Source: W2P13-069 sp051876105 (GTDB lineage: Bacteria > Actinomycetota > Coriobacteriia > Coriobacteriales > QAMH01). From it: a stretch of 64,000 nt of DNA. The notes below the pieces were generated by a model that was given only the letters and a program-made list of their open reading frames with translations, searched no databases and was not told where the DNA came from. The stretch spans positions 6,369 through 70,368 of the forward strand of contig JBJEHN010000072.1 of assembly GCA_051876105.1 (NCBI GenBank), given 5' to 3'. Each line of letters opens with the position of its first letter. The stretch's first letter is position 1. This document shows, piece after piece, positions 1-8,186 of this stretch. A program made the translations under genes and the position numbers.

Positions 1-862
1 CGCTCACAGCCAGCACGCTGGAGGTGAGGAGGATGAGGCCCTGCGGGATCATGCCCACCAGCGCCGCGCTGGAGTGCAGGATGGCCTCCTCGAGCGTGCC
101 GCCGGCCCACACGACCTCCTTCACCATGAGCAGCGCGCCCAGGGGCACGATGGCAACGGTGACCCACTTCACGATGCGCCTGAGCGCGTCCATGATGTCG
201 CTGGAGGCCTTGCGGTGGACCTTGGCCTCGTTGTTGATGCGGGTGGCGTAGTTGTCTGCGCCCACGGCGGTGACCTGCGCGCGGCAGCTGCCCGCAGCGA
301 TGAAGCTGCCGGAGAAGAGCTGGTCGCCGTGCGCCTTGGAGATGAGGTCGCTCTCGCCCGTGAGCAGGCTCTCGTTCACAGAGACCTTGCCCTCGACCAC
401 ACGGCAGTCGCTGGGGACCTGGTCGCCGCGGTTGAGGACCACGAGGTCGTCGAGCACGATGTCGTTGAGCGAGACATCAATGCTGGCGCCGTCGCGCACC
501 ACATGCGCCTTGGTGGAGGTGATGACGGAGAGCTTGTCGATGGTGCGCTTGCTGCGGACCTCCTGGAAGATGCCGATGACGATGTTGCACAGGATGACGC
601 CCATGAAGAGCATGTTGGCGTACGCGCCCGTCCAGAAGATGGCAGCGGCAATGATGACGTTGACCAGGTTGAAGAGCGTGCAGAGGTTGTCGCGGAAGAT
701 CTGCCCGATGGTCTTGGTGCGCACGTCGGCGTTGGCGTTGACCTTGCCGGCGGCAACGCGCTCGCGCACCTGCTGCGAGCTGAGGCCCTGCGGCGGAGTG
801 GCGAAGGAGAGCGGTGCGGCGGCAGCGTGCAGGGGTTCGGGCGTGGGGTTGTCTTCAGTCAT
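1..862 (-). CDS. P-type (E1-E2) cation-transporting ATPase, N-terminal part
   Basis: The gene runs off the left edge, so only about the first 287 residues are present. Seen: two membrane segments at about residues 61-80 and 83-100, then an actuator domain with the phosphatase motif TGES at 168-171 inside VNESLLTGESD. A second membrane pair follows, whose last helix carries MIPQGLILLTS. The phosphorylation (DKTGT) and ATP-binding domains lie outside the window. In the family this enzyme uses ATP to move a cation across the cytoplasmic membrane. The IPQGL form of the M4 motif resembles the actinobacterial CtpE-like branch, but the ion cannot be told from this fragment. The ATG at 860-862 was chosen as the first in-frame start; its ribosome site is poor. 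Confidence 0.85.
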   Translation of the reverse strand, partial: MTEDNPTPEPLHAAAAPLSFATPPQGLSSQQVRERVAAGKVNANADVRTKTIGQIFRDNLCTLFNLVNVIIAAAIFWTGAYANMLFMGVILCNIVIGIFQEVRSKRTIDKLSVITSTKAHVVRDGASIDVSLNDIVLDDLVVLNRGDQVPSDCRVVEGKVSVNESLLTGESDLISKAHGDQLFSGSFIAAGSCRAQVTAVGADNYATRINNEAKVHRKASSDIMDALRRIVKWVTVAIVPLGALLMVKEVVWAGGTLEEAILHSSAALVGMIPQGLILLTSSVLAVS

Positions 863-989
863 TGGATCACGGCAGCTTTCGTCCAGTGTTCTTGCATGCC
901 AGACAGGATAGTCCACCGCATGGCCCCGTGCAGCTCGCAGCGCTCTTTTACACAGCTTTGAGCTGGGCTTTTGCGCCGCTCGACCCCGG

Positions 990-1054
990 GCTTCACAAAA
1001 GCGGCACAGAGTTTGCGGAATGTTTGCGAGCAGGGTGCCCCGCTTCACAAAAGC
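990..1054. promoter_or_regulatory. Pair of operator-like palindromes upstream of the P-type ATPase
   Basis: The 13-base word GCTTCACAAAAGC (GCTT-N5-AAGC) occurs at 990-1002 and again at 1042-1054, exactly 52 bases apart, about five helical turns. Flanking bases are also alike (GCSGCACA). The sites lie 130-190 bases ahead of the ATPase start. A possible minus-strand promoter (TTGTTC, 17 bases, TAGTAA) lies just upstream of them near 1090-1120. The binding protein is unknown. The rest of the 357-base gap (863-1219) shows no gene. Confidence 0.4.
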
Positions 1055-1167
1055 CGCACATCGCTTTCAGACCGTTTTCAGATTTGCTCTTTACTATGTA
1101 TGGCAGGTCGGCGGAACAATCCTCTCCTCCCCATCCCTTCCTTTCTCAGGCCGGCCACATCCCGATT

Positions 1168-1201
1168 GAGCCCCAGAGCCCTTATCCCAGCTCTGGGGCT
1201 C
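1168..1201 (-). terminator. Hairpin terminator after rsmI
   Basis: The arms GAGCCCCAGAG (1168-1178) and CTCTGGGGCTC (1191-1201) form an 11-bp perfect stem. It lies 18 bases beyond the rsmI stop. There is no strong T-run on the minus strand, so termination efficiency is uncertain. Confidence 0.55.
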
Positions 1202-1219
1202 TCTTGCACCTTGGGGTAC

Positions 1220-2053
1220 CTAGAGGCTGTGGATCATGTCGTAGACCTGGTTCTTGCTGATGCCCAGCTCGCGGGCCAGCTGCTTGGCCAGCGCAGACTT
1301 GGGCGTGCCGGCCTCGAGCTCGCGGCGGATGCGCTCCTGAACCTCGTCTGCACCCAGGTCGACGGCCTGCTCTTCCGGCGTTGGCGGAGCGATGACCAGG
1401 GCAATCTCTCCCTTGATGGCCTCGCGGACGGCAAGCTCTGCTGCCAGCTGGTCTGCTGGCAGGCGCAGGACCTCCTCGTGGAGCTTGGTGAGCTCGCGGC
1501 ACAGCGCAACGGGGCGGCTGCCGTACTCGGCGGCGATGCCCTCGACGCTTGCCGCCACGCGGTGCGGCGACTCGTAGAACACCAGCGCCGCATCCAGCGC
1601 GCGCAGGCTCTGCAGCAGCTTGGAGCGTGCCGCCTGCTTGCGCGGCAAGAAGCCGCCGAAGTAGAAGGCGGTGCCGTTGAAGCCCGCAGCCACAAGGGCC
1701 GTGGTGACGGCGCAGGCACCGGGCAGCACCTCCACCGGCAGGCCCGCGTTGCGCGCTGCGTCCACCAGCACCAGGCCGGGGTCGCTCACGCCGGGCATGC
1801 CCGCGTCGCTGCAAAACGCCAGGACCTCGCCGGCCTCCATGCGCTGCACCAGGCCCGCCGCGCGCCGCGCGATGACGTTCTCGTCGCAGCGCTCCAGGCG
1901 CGCCTCGATGCCCAGCGCATGCAGCAGCTTGCCGGTGACGCGCGTGTCCTCCGCCAGCACGGCGTCAGCGCTCTCGAGCGCCTGCACCGCCCTGCGCGTC
2001 ATGTCGCCCAGGTTCCCGATGGGCGTGCCCACTACCAGCAGCTTTCCCGGCAT
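1220..2053 (-). CDS. rsmI: 16S rRNA (cytidine(1402)-2'-O)-methyltransferase RsmI
   Basis: 277 aa, the usual family length. RsmI transfers a methyl group from S-adenosylmethionine to the 2'-OH of C1402 in the ribosomal decoding centre. Seen: the N-terminal GTPIGNLGDMT signature at residues 9-19, the AEDTR motif, the SDAGMPGVSDPG loop, FYESPHR, and a C-terminal helical segment ending KNQVYDMI. The ATG at 2053 gives a protein starting MPGKLLVVG and has a good AGGAGG site 5 bases upstream. A longer in-frame opening to 2218 has no ribosome site. It stands alone between gap and the ATPase. Confidence 0.95.
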   Translation of the reverse strand: MPGKLLVVGTPIGNLGDMTRRAVQALESADAVLAEDTRVTGKLLHALGIEARLERCDENVIARRAAGLVQRMEAGEVLAFCSDAGMPGVSDPGLVLVDAARNAGLPVEVLPGACAVTTALVAAGFNGTAFYFGGFLPRKQAARSKLLQSLRALDAALVFYESPHRVAASVEGIAAEYGSRPVALCRELTKLHEEVLRLPADQLAAELAVREAIKGEIALVIAPPTPEEQAVDLGADEVQERIRRELEAGTPKSALAKQLARELGISKNQVYDMIHSL

Positions 2054-2082
2054 AGCGCCTCCTTCCTCAAACGATTCCCCAG

Positions 2083-2091
2083 AGTGTAGCA
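2083..2091 (-). promoter_or_regulatory. Extended -10 promoter for rsmI
   Basis: On the minus strand the sequence TGCTACACT (extended -10) lies 30 bases ahead of the rsmI ATG, predicting a leader of about 23 bases. No clear -35 box was found. Confidence 0.4.
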
Positions 2092-2170
2092 CCGCAGCTG
2101 CATGCCGCCCTCCCGTGTGGGGCTTGTGGGGCCCGAGCCGCTGGCCGCTGTTGGCCGCAAATGCACGGAT

Positions 2171-2263
2171 GGCGGTGTCTAGTGGCCTCAAAAGTACGAT
2201 CAACGGTAGGTCCCCCAAGTACGAACACCGTCAAGCGGCATTCCGAGGACACTCGATACCGCC
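2171..2263. repeat. Imperfect inverted repeat with internal direct repeats
   Basis: The 19-base arms at 2171-2189 and 2245-2263 are inverted copies matching at 16 positions (GGCGGTRTCKAGTGKCCTC). Inside lie two direct AAGTACGA words, about 25 bases apart, each followed by an ACCG/ACGG word. It sits in the 336-base space between gap and rsmI, which holds no convincing gene. It may be a small mobile or regulatory element; function unknown. Confidence 0.4.
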
Positions 2264-2330
2264 GTCCGTCGTTTCGCGGCCAAGGACCCCGGGGCATCCG
2301 CGCCAAAAGCGCCCGCAGCACCCCGCAGCA

Positions 2331-2360
2331 GCAAAAGAGCCCCGGGAGGCCGGGGCTCTT
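2331..2360 (-). terminator. Intrinsic terminator of gap
   Basis: An 11-bp stem (AAGAGCCCCGG at 2335-2345, CCGGGGCTCTT at 2350-2360) with a 4-base loop is followed on the minus strand by TTTT. It lies 30 bases after the gap stop. Confidence 0.85.
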
Positions 2361-2389
2361 GGCAGCAGCGCTTGGTGCCTGTGCGGCGC

Positions 2390-3400
2390 TTAGGCCTCGC
2401 GCATCATGAACTTGGCGAGGTCGACGACGCGCTGGCTGTAGCCCCACTCGTTGTCGTACCAGGCAACGCACTTGACGAAGGTGCCCTTGCCGCCCAGGAC
2501 GTTGGTGAGGCCGGCGTCGAAGACGGAGCTGTGGGGGTTACCGATGACGTCGCAGCTGACGATCGGGTCCGTGCAGTACTGCAGGATGCCCTTCATCGGG
2601 CCCTCAGCGGCCTCCTTCATGGCGGCGTTGATCTCCTCGGCGGTGACCTCGGTCCTCAGCTCGCAGACCAGGTCGACCATGGAGCCGGTGGGGGTGGGGA
2701 CGCGGGTGGCCATGCCGTCCATCTTGCCCTTGAGCTCGGGGATGACCAGGGCCACGGCCTTGGCGGCGCCGGTGGTGGTGGGGATCTGGCTCACAGCGGC
2801 GGCGCGGCTGCGGCGGAAGTCCTTGTGGTGGACGTCCAGGATCTTCTGGTCGTTGGTGTAGGAGTGGATGGTGTTGATGAAGCCCTTCTCGATGCCGAAC
2901 TTGTCGTTGAGCACCTTGGCGAAGGGGGCCAGGCAGTTGGTGGTGCAGGAGGCGTTGGAGACCACGTGCTGGGTGGCCGGGTCGTAGGTGTCGTGGTTCA
3001 CGCCCATGACGATGGTGTTGTCGACCTCCTTGCCGGGGGCGGAGATGACGACCTTCTTGGCGCCGTTGTCCAGATGGGGCTGGCAGGACTCGCCGGTCTT
3101 GAGCTTGCCGGTGGTCTCGAGGACGACGTCAGCGCCCACGCTTGCCCAGTCGAGGTTCTTGGGGTCGCGGTCCTGGAAGGCCTTGATGCGGTGGCCGTCG
3201 AAGACGAAGTAGCCGTCCTCGGCGCGGGCCTCGTCGAACGCGATGCCCTGGCAGGAGTCGTACTTGGCCAGGTAGGCTGCGCACTCCAGGTCGGAGGGGT
3301 TGTTGATTGCCACCACCTCGATTTCCGGATCAGCCTCGGCGATGCGGAAGACCAGGCGGCCGATGCGCCCAAAACCGTTGATGCCAACCTTGATGGTCAT
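2390..3400 (-). CDS. gap: Glyceraldehyde-3-phosphate dehydrogenase (type I)
   Basis: 336 aa, typical length. It oxidises glyceraldehyde-3-phosphate to 1,3-bisphosphoglycerate with NAD and phosphate in glycolysis. Seen: the N-terminal NAD-binding INGFGRIGR, the catalytic SNASCTTNCLAP with the active cysteine near residue 154, and the C-terminal WYDNEWGYSQRVVDL. The ATG at 3400 has AAGGAG upstream. The gene is a single unit with its own terminator. A -10-like TATACA lies 35 bases upstream. Confidence 0.97.
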   Translation of the reverse strand: MTIKVGINGFGRIGRLVFRIAEADPEIEVVAINNPSDLECAAYLAKYDSCQGIAFDEARAEDGYFVFDGHRIKAFQDRDPKNLDWASVGADVVLETTGKLKTGESCQPHLDNGAKKVVISAPGKEVDNTIVMGVNHDTYDPATQHVVSNASCTTNCLAPFAKVLNDKFGIEKGFINTIHSYTNDQKILDVHHKDFRRSRAAAVSQIPTTTGAAKAVALVIPELKGKMDGMATRVPTPTGSMVDLVCELRTEVTAEEINAAMKEAAEGPMKGILQYCTDPIVSCDVIGNPHSSVFDAGLTNVLGGKGTFVKCVAWYDNEWGYSQRVVDLAKFMMREA

Positions 3401-3434
3401 TTGAAGAGCTCCTTTTCTGCTTGACTGCCGGCCC

Positions 3435-3440
3435 TGTATA
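3435..3440 (-). promoter_or_regulatory. Candidate -10 box for gap
   Basis: TATACA on the minus strand, 35 bases ahead of the gap ATG. No convincing -35 element was seen at the expected spacing, so this is tentative. Confidence 0.35.
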
Positions 3441-3545
3441 CGAGGGATGTTTCGGGCCGGTTTCTCCCCCACAATCCTAAACGCTTGAAAGGTCGTTCGA
3501 GCGGCTCATCGCCCACCAGCCCGCAAGCGGAAGGGCCACGCTGGG

Positions 3546-4250
3546 CTACCAGGAGACAACGCCCTTGAAACCCGCGTAACCGCACAGCTGGCGCACGTTC
3601 TCCACCGGCCCGAAATTGATGCCCGAGGGCTTGGGGACCAAGATCTTGCAGGTGCGCGGCACGCCCTTGAAGGCGGTGCAGGTCTTCCACTTCTTCTTGA
3701 GCTTGACCAGGGTCTTGGTGTTGTTGGAGCCCTTGTTGGGCCCGATGCTCTCGAGCGTATTGCCCTTGAGGGTGATTTTCGAGGCTTCGGTGCAGCCCTT
3801 GAAGGCGCGGTCGCCGATTGCAGTGACGTTGGCACCGATGACCGCGGACTTGATCTTGTGGCCCTTGGTGTTGTTGAAGGCGTCCTTGCCGATCGCCGTC
3901 ACCTTGAGCGCAACCGACCCGAACCCGCCGGCGGTGAAGCTCACGGTTGCAGGCACCTTGGCAGCTGTCCCGGAGCCCTCGAACTTGAGCAGCGCGGCCT
4001 CGCAGCTGTCCTTCTCGATGGCGGCAGAGCTGATCTTGGTGACCTTGTAGGTGTAGCCGCCAACGACAAACTCAGCGCCCTTGAAGCTCTCGGCTGCGGG
4101 CGGGGTGGGCTCGACCTCGCCAGGCTCCCCAACCACGGGGGCGCTGCCGCCGGGGGCGGCTGCTTCTTCGGCAGATGCCAGCGGGGCGGCAGCGAGCGAG
4201 CATGCGAGGCACGCGCCGCACACGGCGGCGATCACGGTCTTCAAACGCAT
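3546..4250 (-). CDS. BspA-type leucine-rich-repeat secreted protein
   Basis: 234 aa. It has a signal peptide (basic start MRLKT, hydrophobic core, probable cleavage after ASA near residue 28). An acidic Pro/Glu/Ala linker follows to about residue 50. The rest is a domain with BspA/LRR_5 repeat units such as VTAIGKDAFNNT and VTAIGDRAFKGC. No LPXTG sorting signal or C-terminal anchor is visible, so it is probably exported and loosely held. BspA-like proteins of the family often act at the cell surface in adhesion; that role here is inference. The ATG at 4250 has GGGAGG in front. Four cysteines in the C-terminal part could form disulfides. Confidence 0.7.
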   Translation of the reverse strand: MRLKTVIAAVCGACLACSLAAAPLASAEEAAAPGGSAPVVGEPGEVEPTPPAAESFKGAEFVVGGYTYKVTKISSAAIEKDSCEAALLKFEGSGTAAKVPATVSFTAGGFGSVALKVTAIGKDAFNNTKGHKIKSAVIGANVTAIGDRAFKGCTEASKITLKGNTLESIGPNKGSNNTKTLVKLKKKWKTCTAFKGVPRTCKILVPKPSGINFGPVENVRQLCGYAGFKGVVSW

Positions 4251-4283
4251 AGAACCTCCCAGATGAAACGCGGTGCTGACCCG

Positions 4284-4289
4284 AGTATA
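4284..4289 (-). promoter_or_regulatory. Candidate -10 box for the BspA-like gene
   Basis: TATACT on the minus strand, 34 bases ahead of the ATG at 4250. There is no recognisable -35 at 16-18 bases. Confidence 0.4.
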
Positions 4290-4367
4290 GGGGCAGCGTG
4301 CGGGATCGCCGGATTCCCCAGCAAACCCCACAGCCCCGCAGCAGGCGGGCGGCGGGGCGGGCGCGAT

Positions 4368-5438
4368 CTAGAACACGACGAGCTGGTCGCGGTTGATGAA
4401 CTCCTCGGCGCCGCGCTGGCCCAGGCACCCGCGCAGCTGGCCGGCGCCGTAGCCCGCCAGCCCGCGGCCCAGCAGGCGTCCCTGCGCGTCGACGACGTCG
4501 ACCGGGTCGCCCGCCTCGAACGCGCCTTGCACCTCCACAATGCCCACGGGCAGCAGGCTCGCGCCCTTCTCCTGCAGCGCGCGCACGGCACCAGCGTCGC
4601 AGCTCACGCGGCCCTTGACCTTGCCGCCCAGCGCGATCCAGCTCTTGCGGGCGTGCATCCCCAGGCTCTCGCTGTCGAAGAAGCGGGTGCCCACGCTGCG
4701 GCCATGGCAGGCGTCCGTGACGGCATTGCGGCGGTGGCCCTCGCAGATCACCATGGGGATGCCGGCGCTCATGAGCACCTTGGCCGCTGCCACCTTGGTG
4801 AGCATGCCGCCGCTGCCGCTGGCGCTGCCCACGCCGCCGGCGCTGGCCTCGATCTCCTGCGAGAGCTTGCCCACCTGCTCGAGCAGCTCGGCGTCCTTGT
4901 CCTTGCGGGGGTCGGCCGTGTAGAGGCCGTCGATGTCGCTCAGCAGGACCACGAGGTCGGCGTCGATGGCGGTGGCGACCATGGCGGCCAGGGTGTCGTT
5001 GTCGCCAAAGCGAATCTCGTCCACAGCAACCGTGTCGTTCTCGTTGATGACGGGCACCGCGCCCTGCTGCAGCAGCTGGTCGATGGTGGCGCGGGCGTTG
5101 AGGTAGCTTTCGCGGTTGCCAGTGGTGGCGCGGGTGAGCAGCACCTGGCCCACCGGCATGCCAAAGCAGCGGAACGTGTCAGCGTAGGCGTTGACCAGCG
5201 AGACCTGGCCAATCGCCGCAGCCGCCTGCAGCATGCTCATCTCCGTGGGGCGCGGGCCGCTGTGGCCCATGATCTGCAGGCCCACGGCGATCGAGCCGCT
5301 GGTGACGATGACCGTCTGCCAGCCCTCGTCGCGCAGGGCGGCGGCCTCGGTGGCCAGGCGGCCGATGAAGGCGCGGTCCAGGCGCCCGTCCTCCCCCACC
5401 AGCGTGGAGGAGCCGATCTTCACAACAACGCGCTTCAC
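4368..5438 (-). CDS. proB: Glutamate 5-kinase with PUA domain
   Basis: 356 aa. It phosphorylates glutamate to glutamyl-5-phosphate, the first step of proline synthesis. Seen: an amino-acid-kinase fold starting VVVKIGSSTLV, the feedback and substrate region VINENDTV, FGDNDTLAA, LSDIDGLYTADPR, and GGMLTKVAAAKV. A C-terminal PUA domain covers about residues 275-350. It starts 12 bases after obgE ends, so the two are cotranscribed; proB following obg is common in Gram-positives. proA is not in the window. Confidence 0.95.
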   Translation of the reverse strand: MKRVVVKIGSSTLVGEDGRLDRAFIGRLATEAAALRDEGWQTVIVTSGSIAVGLQIMGHSGPRPTEMSMLQAAAAIGQVSLVNAYADTFRCFGMPVGQVLLTRATTGNRESYLNARATIDQLLQQGAVPVINENDTVAVDEIRFGDNDTLAAMVATAIDADLVVLLSDIDGLYTADPRKDKDAELLEQVGKLSQEIEASAGGVGSASGSGGMLTKVAAAKVLMSAGIPMVICEGHRRNAVTDACHGRSVGTRFFDSESLGMHARKSWIALGGKVKGRVSCDAGAVRALQEKGASLLPVGIVEVQGAFEAGDPVDVVDAQGRLLGRGLAGYGAGQLRGCLGQRGAEEFINRDQLVVF

Positions 5439-5450
5439 AGGCTTGCTCCT

Positions 5451-6866
5451 CTAGATGTCGCCCTCGAGGTCCATGAGGGTCATGTAGTCGAAGTCCGCGT
5501 CCCAATCGCTGGGCTGGAACTCGAACTCGATCTCCAAGATGCGGATAGTGTCGCCGGGCACGGCACCGGCCTCGAGCAGGGCCTTCTCCACGCCCACGTG
5601 CTCCAGGCGGCGCTCCAGGAAGGCCACAGCCTCCTCGTTCTCCCACTCCGTCTGGATGACCATGCGCTCCACCTGGCGGCCCCTGATGCGGAACACGCCG
5701 GCCTCCTCGCGCGTGACGTTGAAGGCGCGGTCGCGCTGCTTGCGCTTCATCTCCCAGATCTGGTCGAACTCGGGCGTCTCCTCCTCGGCCGCAGCGCTGC
5801 GCAGCTGGAAGACGCGCTCGCCGGTGGCCGCGATGAGCTGGGGCAGGCCCTTCTGGCTCACGGCGCTCACGGCAAAGAACGGGATGGGGTCGCGGTCATC
5901 GATGCCCTGGTCGAGCAGCTCCTCGCTCAGCGCCTCGCTCTCCTGCCGCACCAGCGCGCGCAGGCGCTCCAGCGCGTCTTGCGTGCCGGGCAGGTCGGCC
6001 TTGTTGCCGATGACGATGCGCGGGCGCTGCGCGAGCTCGGGCGCGTAGGCCTCGAGCTCCTGGTTGATGATCTTGTAGTCCTCCACCGGGTCGCGGCCCT
6101 CGAAGCCGCCGCTGAGGTCGACCACGTGCAGCAGCAGGGCGGTGCGCTCCACATGGCGCAGGAACTCGTGGCCCAGGCCCTTGCCCTGCGCCGCGCCCTC
6201 GATGAGGCCGGGGACGTCTGCCACAACGAACGAGCGGTCCTCGCAGCGGACCATCCCTAGGTTGGGAACCAGCGTGGTGAAGGGGTAGTCGGCGATCTTG
6301 GGGCGCGCGGCGCTCATGCAGGCGATGAGGCTCGACTTGCCCACGGAGGGCATGCCCACCAGCGCGGCGTCTGCCATGAGCTTCATCTCCAGCTCGAGCC
6401 AGCACTCGTCGGCCGGCTCGCCCAGCTCGGCAAAGGCCGGGGCTCGGCGCGTGGGCGTGACGAAGTGCGTGTTGCCGCGGCCGCCGTGGCCGCCGCGCAG
6501 GGCGCAGACCTTCTCGCCGTTGTGGGTGAGGTCCGCGATCTCCTCCACGGGCTGCATGTTCTCGTCGAGCAGGCGGATCACGGTGCCCACGGGGACCTTC
6601 AGCACGAGGTCCTTGCCGTGCGAGCCGTGGCGGCGCGAGCCCTGGCCGTGGGTGCCGCGCTCGGCCTTGAAGTGGTGCTTGTAGCGGTAGTCGATGAGGC
6701 TTGAGACGGTGCTGTCGGCCTGGAAGACGATGCTGCCACCGTGGCCGCCGTCGCCGCCGTCCGGGCCGCCCTTGGGCACATGGGCCTCGCGCCTGAACGA
6801 GACGCACCCCGCGCCGCCGTCGCCGGCCTTCACGTGGATGCGGACCTGGTCTGTGAACTGGGACAT
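5451..6866 (-). CDS. obgE: GTPase ObgE/CgtA
   Basis: 471 aa, the long actinobacterial form. Obg binds the 50S subunit and couples GTP to ribosome assembly and stress control. Domains seen: the Gly-rich Obg fold (residues 1-160, starting MSQFTDQVRIHVKAGDGGAG); the G domain with G1 GMPSVGKSS (about 166-174), G3 DVPGLIEGA and G4 NKAD; and a C-terminal OCT domain with an acidic tail. The ATG at 6866 has a run of purines upstream. It heads an obgE-proB pair. Confidence 0.96.
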   Translation of the reverse strand: MSQFTDQVRIHVKAGDGGAGCVSFRREAHVPKGGPDGGDGGHGGSIVFQADSTVSSLIDYRYKHHFKAERGTHGQGSRRHGSHGKDLVLKVPVGTVIRLLDENMQPVEEIADLTHNGEKVCALRGGHGGRGNTHFVTPTRRAPAFAELGEPADECWLELEMKLMADAALVGMPSVGKSSLIACMSAARPKIADYPFTTLVPNLGMVRCEDRSFVVADVPGLIEGAAQGKGLGHEFLRHVERTALLLHVVDLSGGFEGRDPVEDYKIINQELEAYAPELAQRPRIVIGNKADLPGTQDALERLRALVRQESEALSEELLDQGIDDRDPIPFFAVSAVSQKGLPQLIAATGERVFQLRSAAAEEETPEFDQIWEMKRKQRDRAFNVTREEAGVFRIRGRQVERMVIQTEWENEEAVAFLERRLEHVGVEKALLEAGAVPGDTIRILEIEFEFQPSDWDADFDYMTLMDLEGDI

Positions 6867-6932
6867 GTGACTCTTCCTTGTCTTAGGGTTGTTGCTTGCG
6901 TTGTGGGTACCGGATGCGGCCGGGCCTGTGGG

Positions 6933-8063
6933 CTAGAAGGCCTTGAACTCCTGGAGCGCCTCCAGGTAGCGGCCGTCTGTGCCCAGGACCTGGCCCGCCA
7001 TGGCGAAGAGCAGGTCGACCCAGGCGCTCACGCTGCGGCCGTAGAGCACGGCGGAGCTGCCCTTTGCGCGCACGGCCTCGAGCGCCTCGTTGACTGTGGC
7101 GTCGCCGTAGGTGCCCGGGCGGTCGAGCTTGAGCATGATCTGCAGCATCTCCAGGTTGGTGGGGCTGTAGAAGATGCCCTTGAGCAGCGCCACGTAGCCC
7201 AAGAGCACGTCGAGCGGCAGGGCGTCTGCCTGGGCGAGCTCCACGACGCCGGAGAGGTCGGCGTCCATGACCATCTCGCGCAGGGGCGTGCCGTGCTCGT
7301 CGGCCAGGTCGTGCTGCAGCAGCCAGTCCGCGTAGGCGCCAAAGCCGAAGCCCTCGCTGAAGAGCCCGGGCACGGTGCCGCCCAGGCCGGGCGCGGCAGC
7401 GCGCGCGAGGCCCATGCAGAGCACCGGGTCGGCATTGGCCTCGGCGTCGAAGACGGGGCTGTTCTCTGCGATGAAGGCGAGCACAGGGCCCAGCAGCGCG
7501 GCGATGCGCAGCTTGAGCACGGCGTCTTCTTCGCTTGCGTACTGGAAGCCCACGCGGCAGCGGCCGGAGCCCAGCAGCAGGGGCAGGGCGGGCTCGCCCA
7601 GGTGCTGCTTCAGGTGCTGGTAGGGGCTGTAGGGCACGGGTTCGATGTCCTCCACGGCGGCGCTGGGGTGGAAGCCCTTGGCCTCCAGGCGGTAGCCGGC
7701 GGGCTCGAGGACCTGCTCGATGCGGAAGAGCGCGTTGCGGTACTCGGCCTCCATCTCCGCCATGGTGAGCAGGGGGGCCAGGCTCACGACGAGCTGCCCG
7801 CCGTGGCCCAGGCTCACAGCAGAGAGCGGGCGCCCCGCCGCAATGGCAAAGCCCTCTTCGTTGCGCACGGCATCCGGCCAGAACTCGGTGAGCCTCTCCA
7901 TGAGCTCCGCCAGGCCCAAGCGCCCGCGCCGCCCTTGGAAGGGCACGGCGTCGCCATCCTCGTCGAGGACGAAGTGGAACTGCGTGAGCGTGACATAGCC
8001 CATGTCGCCGCCCTTGCAGCCCTGCGTGAGGAACTCGATGACTTCTGCCTTTGGTTCTTCCAT
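6933..8063 (-). CDS. GCS2-family (glutamate-cysteine ligase-like) protein, catalytic motifs degenerate
   Basis: 376 aa. Two stretches match class 2 glutamate-cysteine ligases. One is SLGHGGQLVVSLAP, standing where the family has EPGGQ(L/F)ELS. The other is a segment with SEEDAVLKLRIAALLGPVLA and then ENSPV, standing where the family has the substrate-binding ...FRVA..L.P...ALFANSP. Both metal-binding glutamates of the EPGGQxExS motif are absent here (Gly/His and Val), and no GVExE motif is seen at the N terminus. It is therefore a diverged relative and possibly non-catalytic. It lies between obgE and a MOSC gene, with no glutathione or ergothioneine gene nearby. The ATG at 8063 has AAGG upstream. 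The fold assignment is by motif only. Confidence 0.55.
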   Translation of the reverse strand: MEEPKAEVIEFLTQGCKGGDMGYVTLTQFHFVLDEDGDAVPFQGRRGRLGLAELMERLTEFWPDAVRNEEGFAIAAGRPLSAVSLGHGGQLVVSLAPLLTMAEMEAEYRNALFRIEQVLEPAGYRLEAKGFHPSAAVEDIEPVPYSPYQHLKQHLGEPALPLLLGSGRCRVGFQYASEEDAVLKLRIAALLGPVLAFIAENSPVFDAEANADPVLCMGLARAAAPGLGGTVPGLFSEGFGFGAYADWLLQHDLADEHGTPLREMVMDADLSGVVELAQADALPLDVLLGYVALLKGIFYSPTNLEMLQIMLKLDRPGTYGDATVNEALEAVRAKGSSAVLYGRSVSAWVDLLFAMAGQVLGTDGRYLEALQEFKAF

Positions 8064-8186
8064 GATCGCGCCTTACTCTCAGGTTGAATGCATCCCCAAG
8101 ATTCTACCTGCATTCAGCGCGCAGCGGCCCAACCACAAGCCAACGGCATACAACGCCCGCGGGAGCGCGGGGGGCGCCTTCTGCCC

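Noticed and set aside
2161..2409. Small plus-strand ORF of 82 codons
   Set aside because: It crosses the gap terminator and the gap 3' end, is rich in Arg/Ser/Pro and lacks a ribosome site.
3858..6260. A long plus-strand frame opposite proB and obgE
   Set aside because: Same antisense effect; proB and obgE on the minus strand account for the region.
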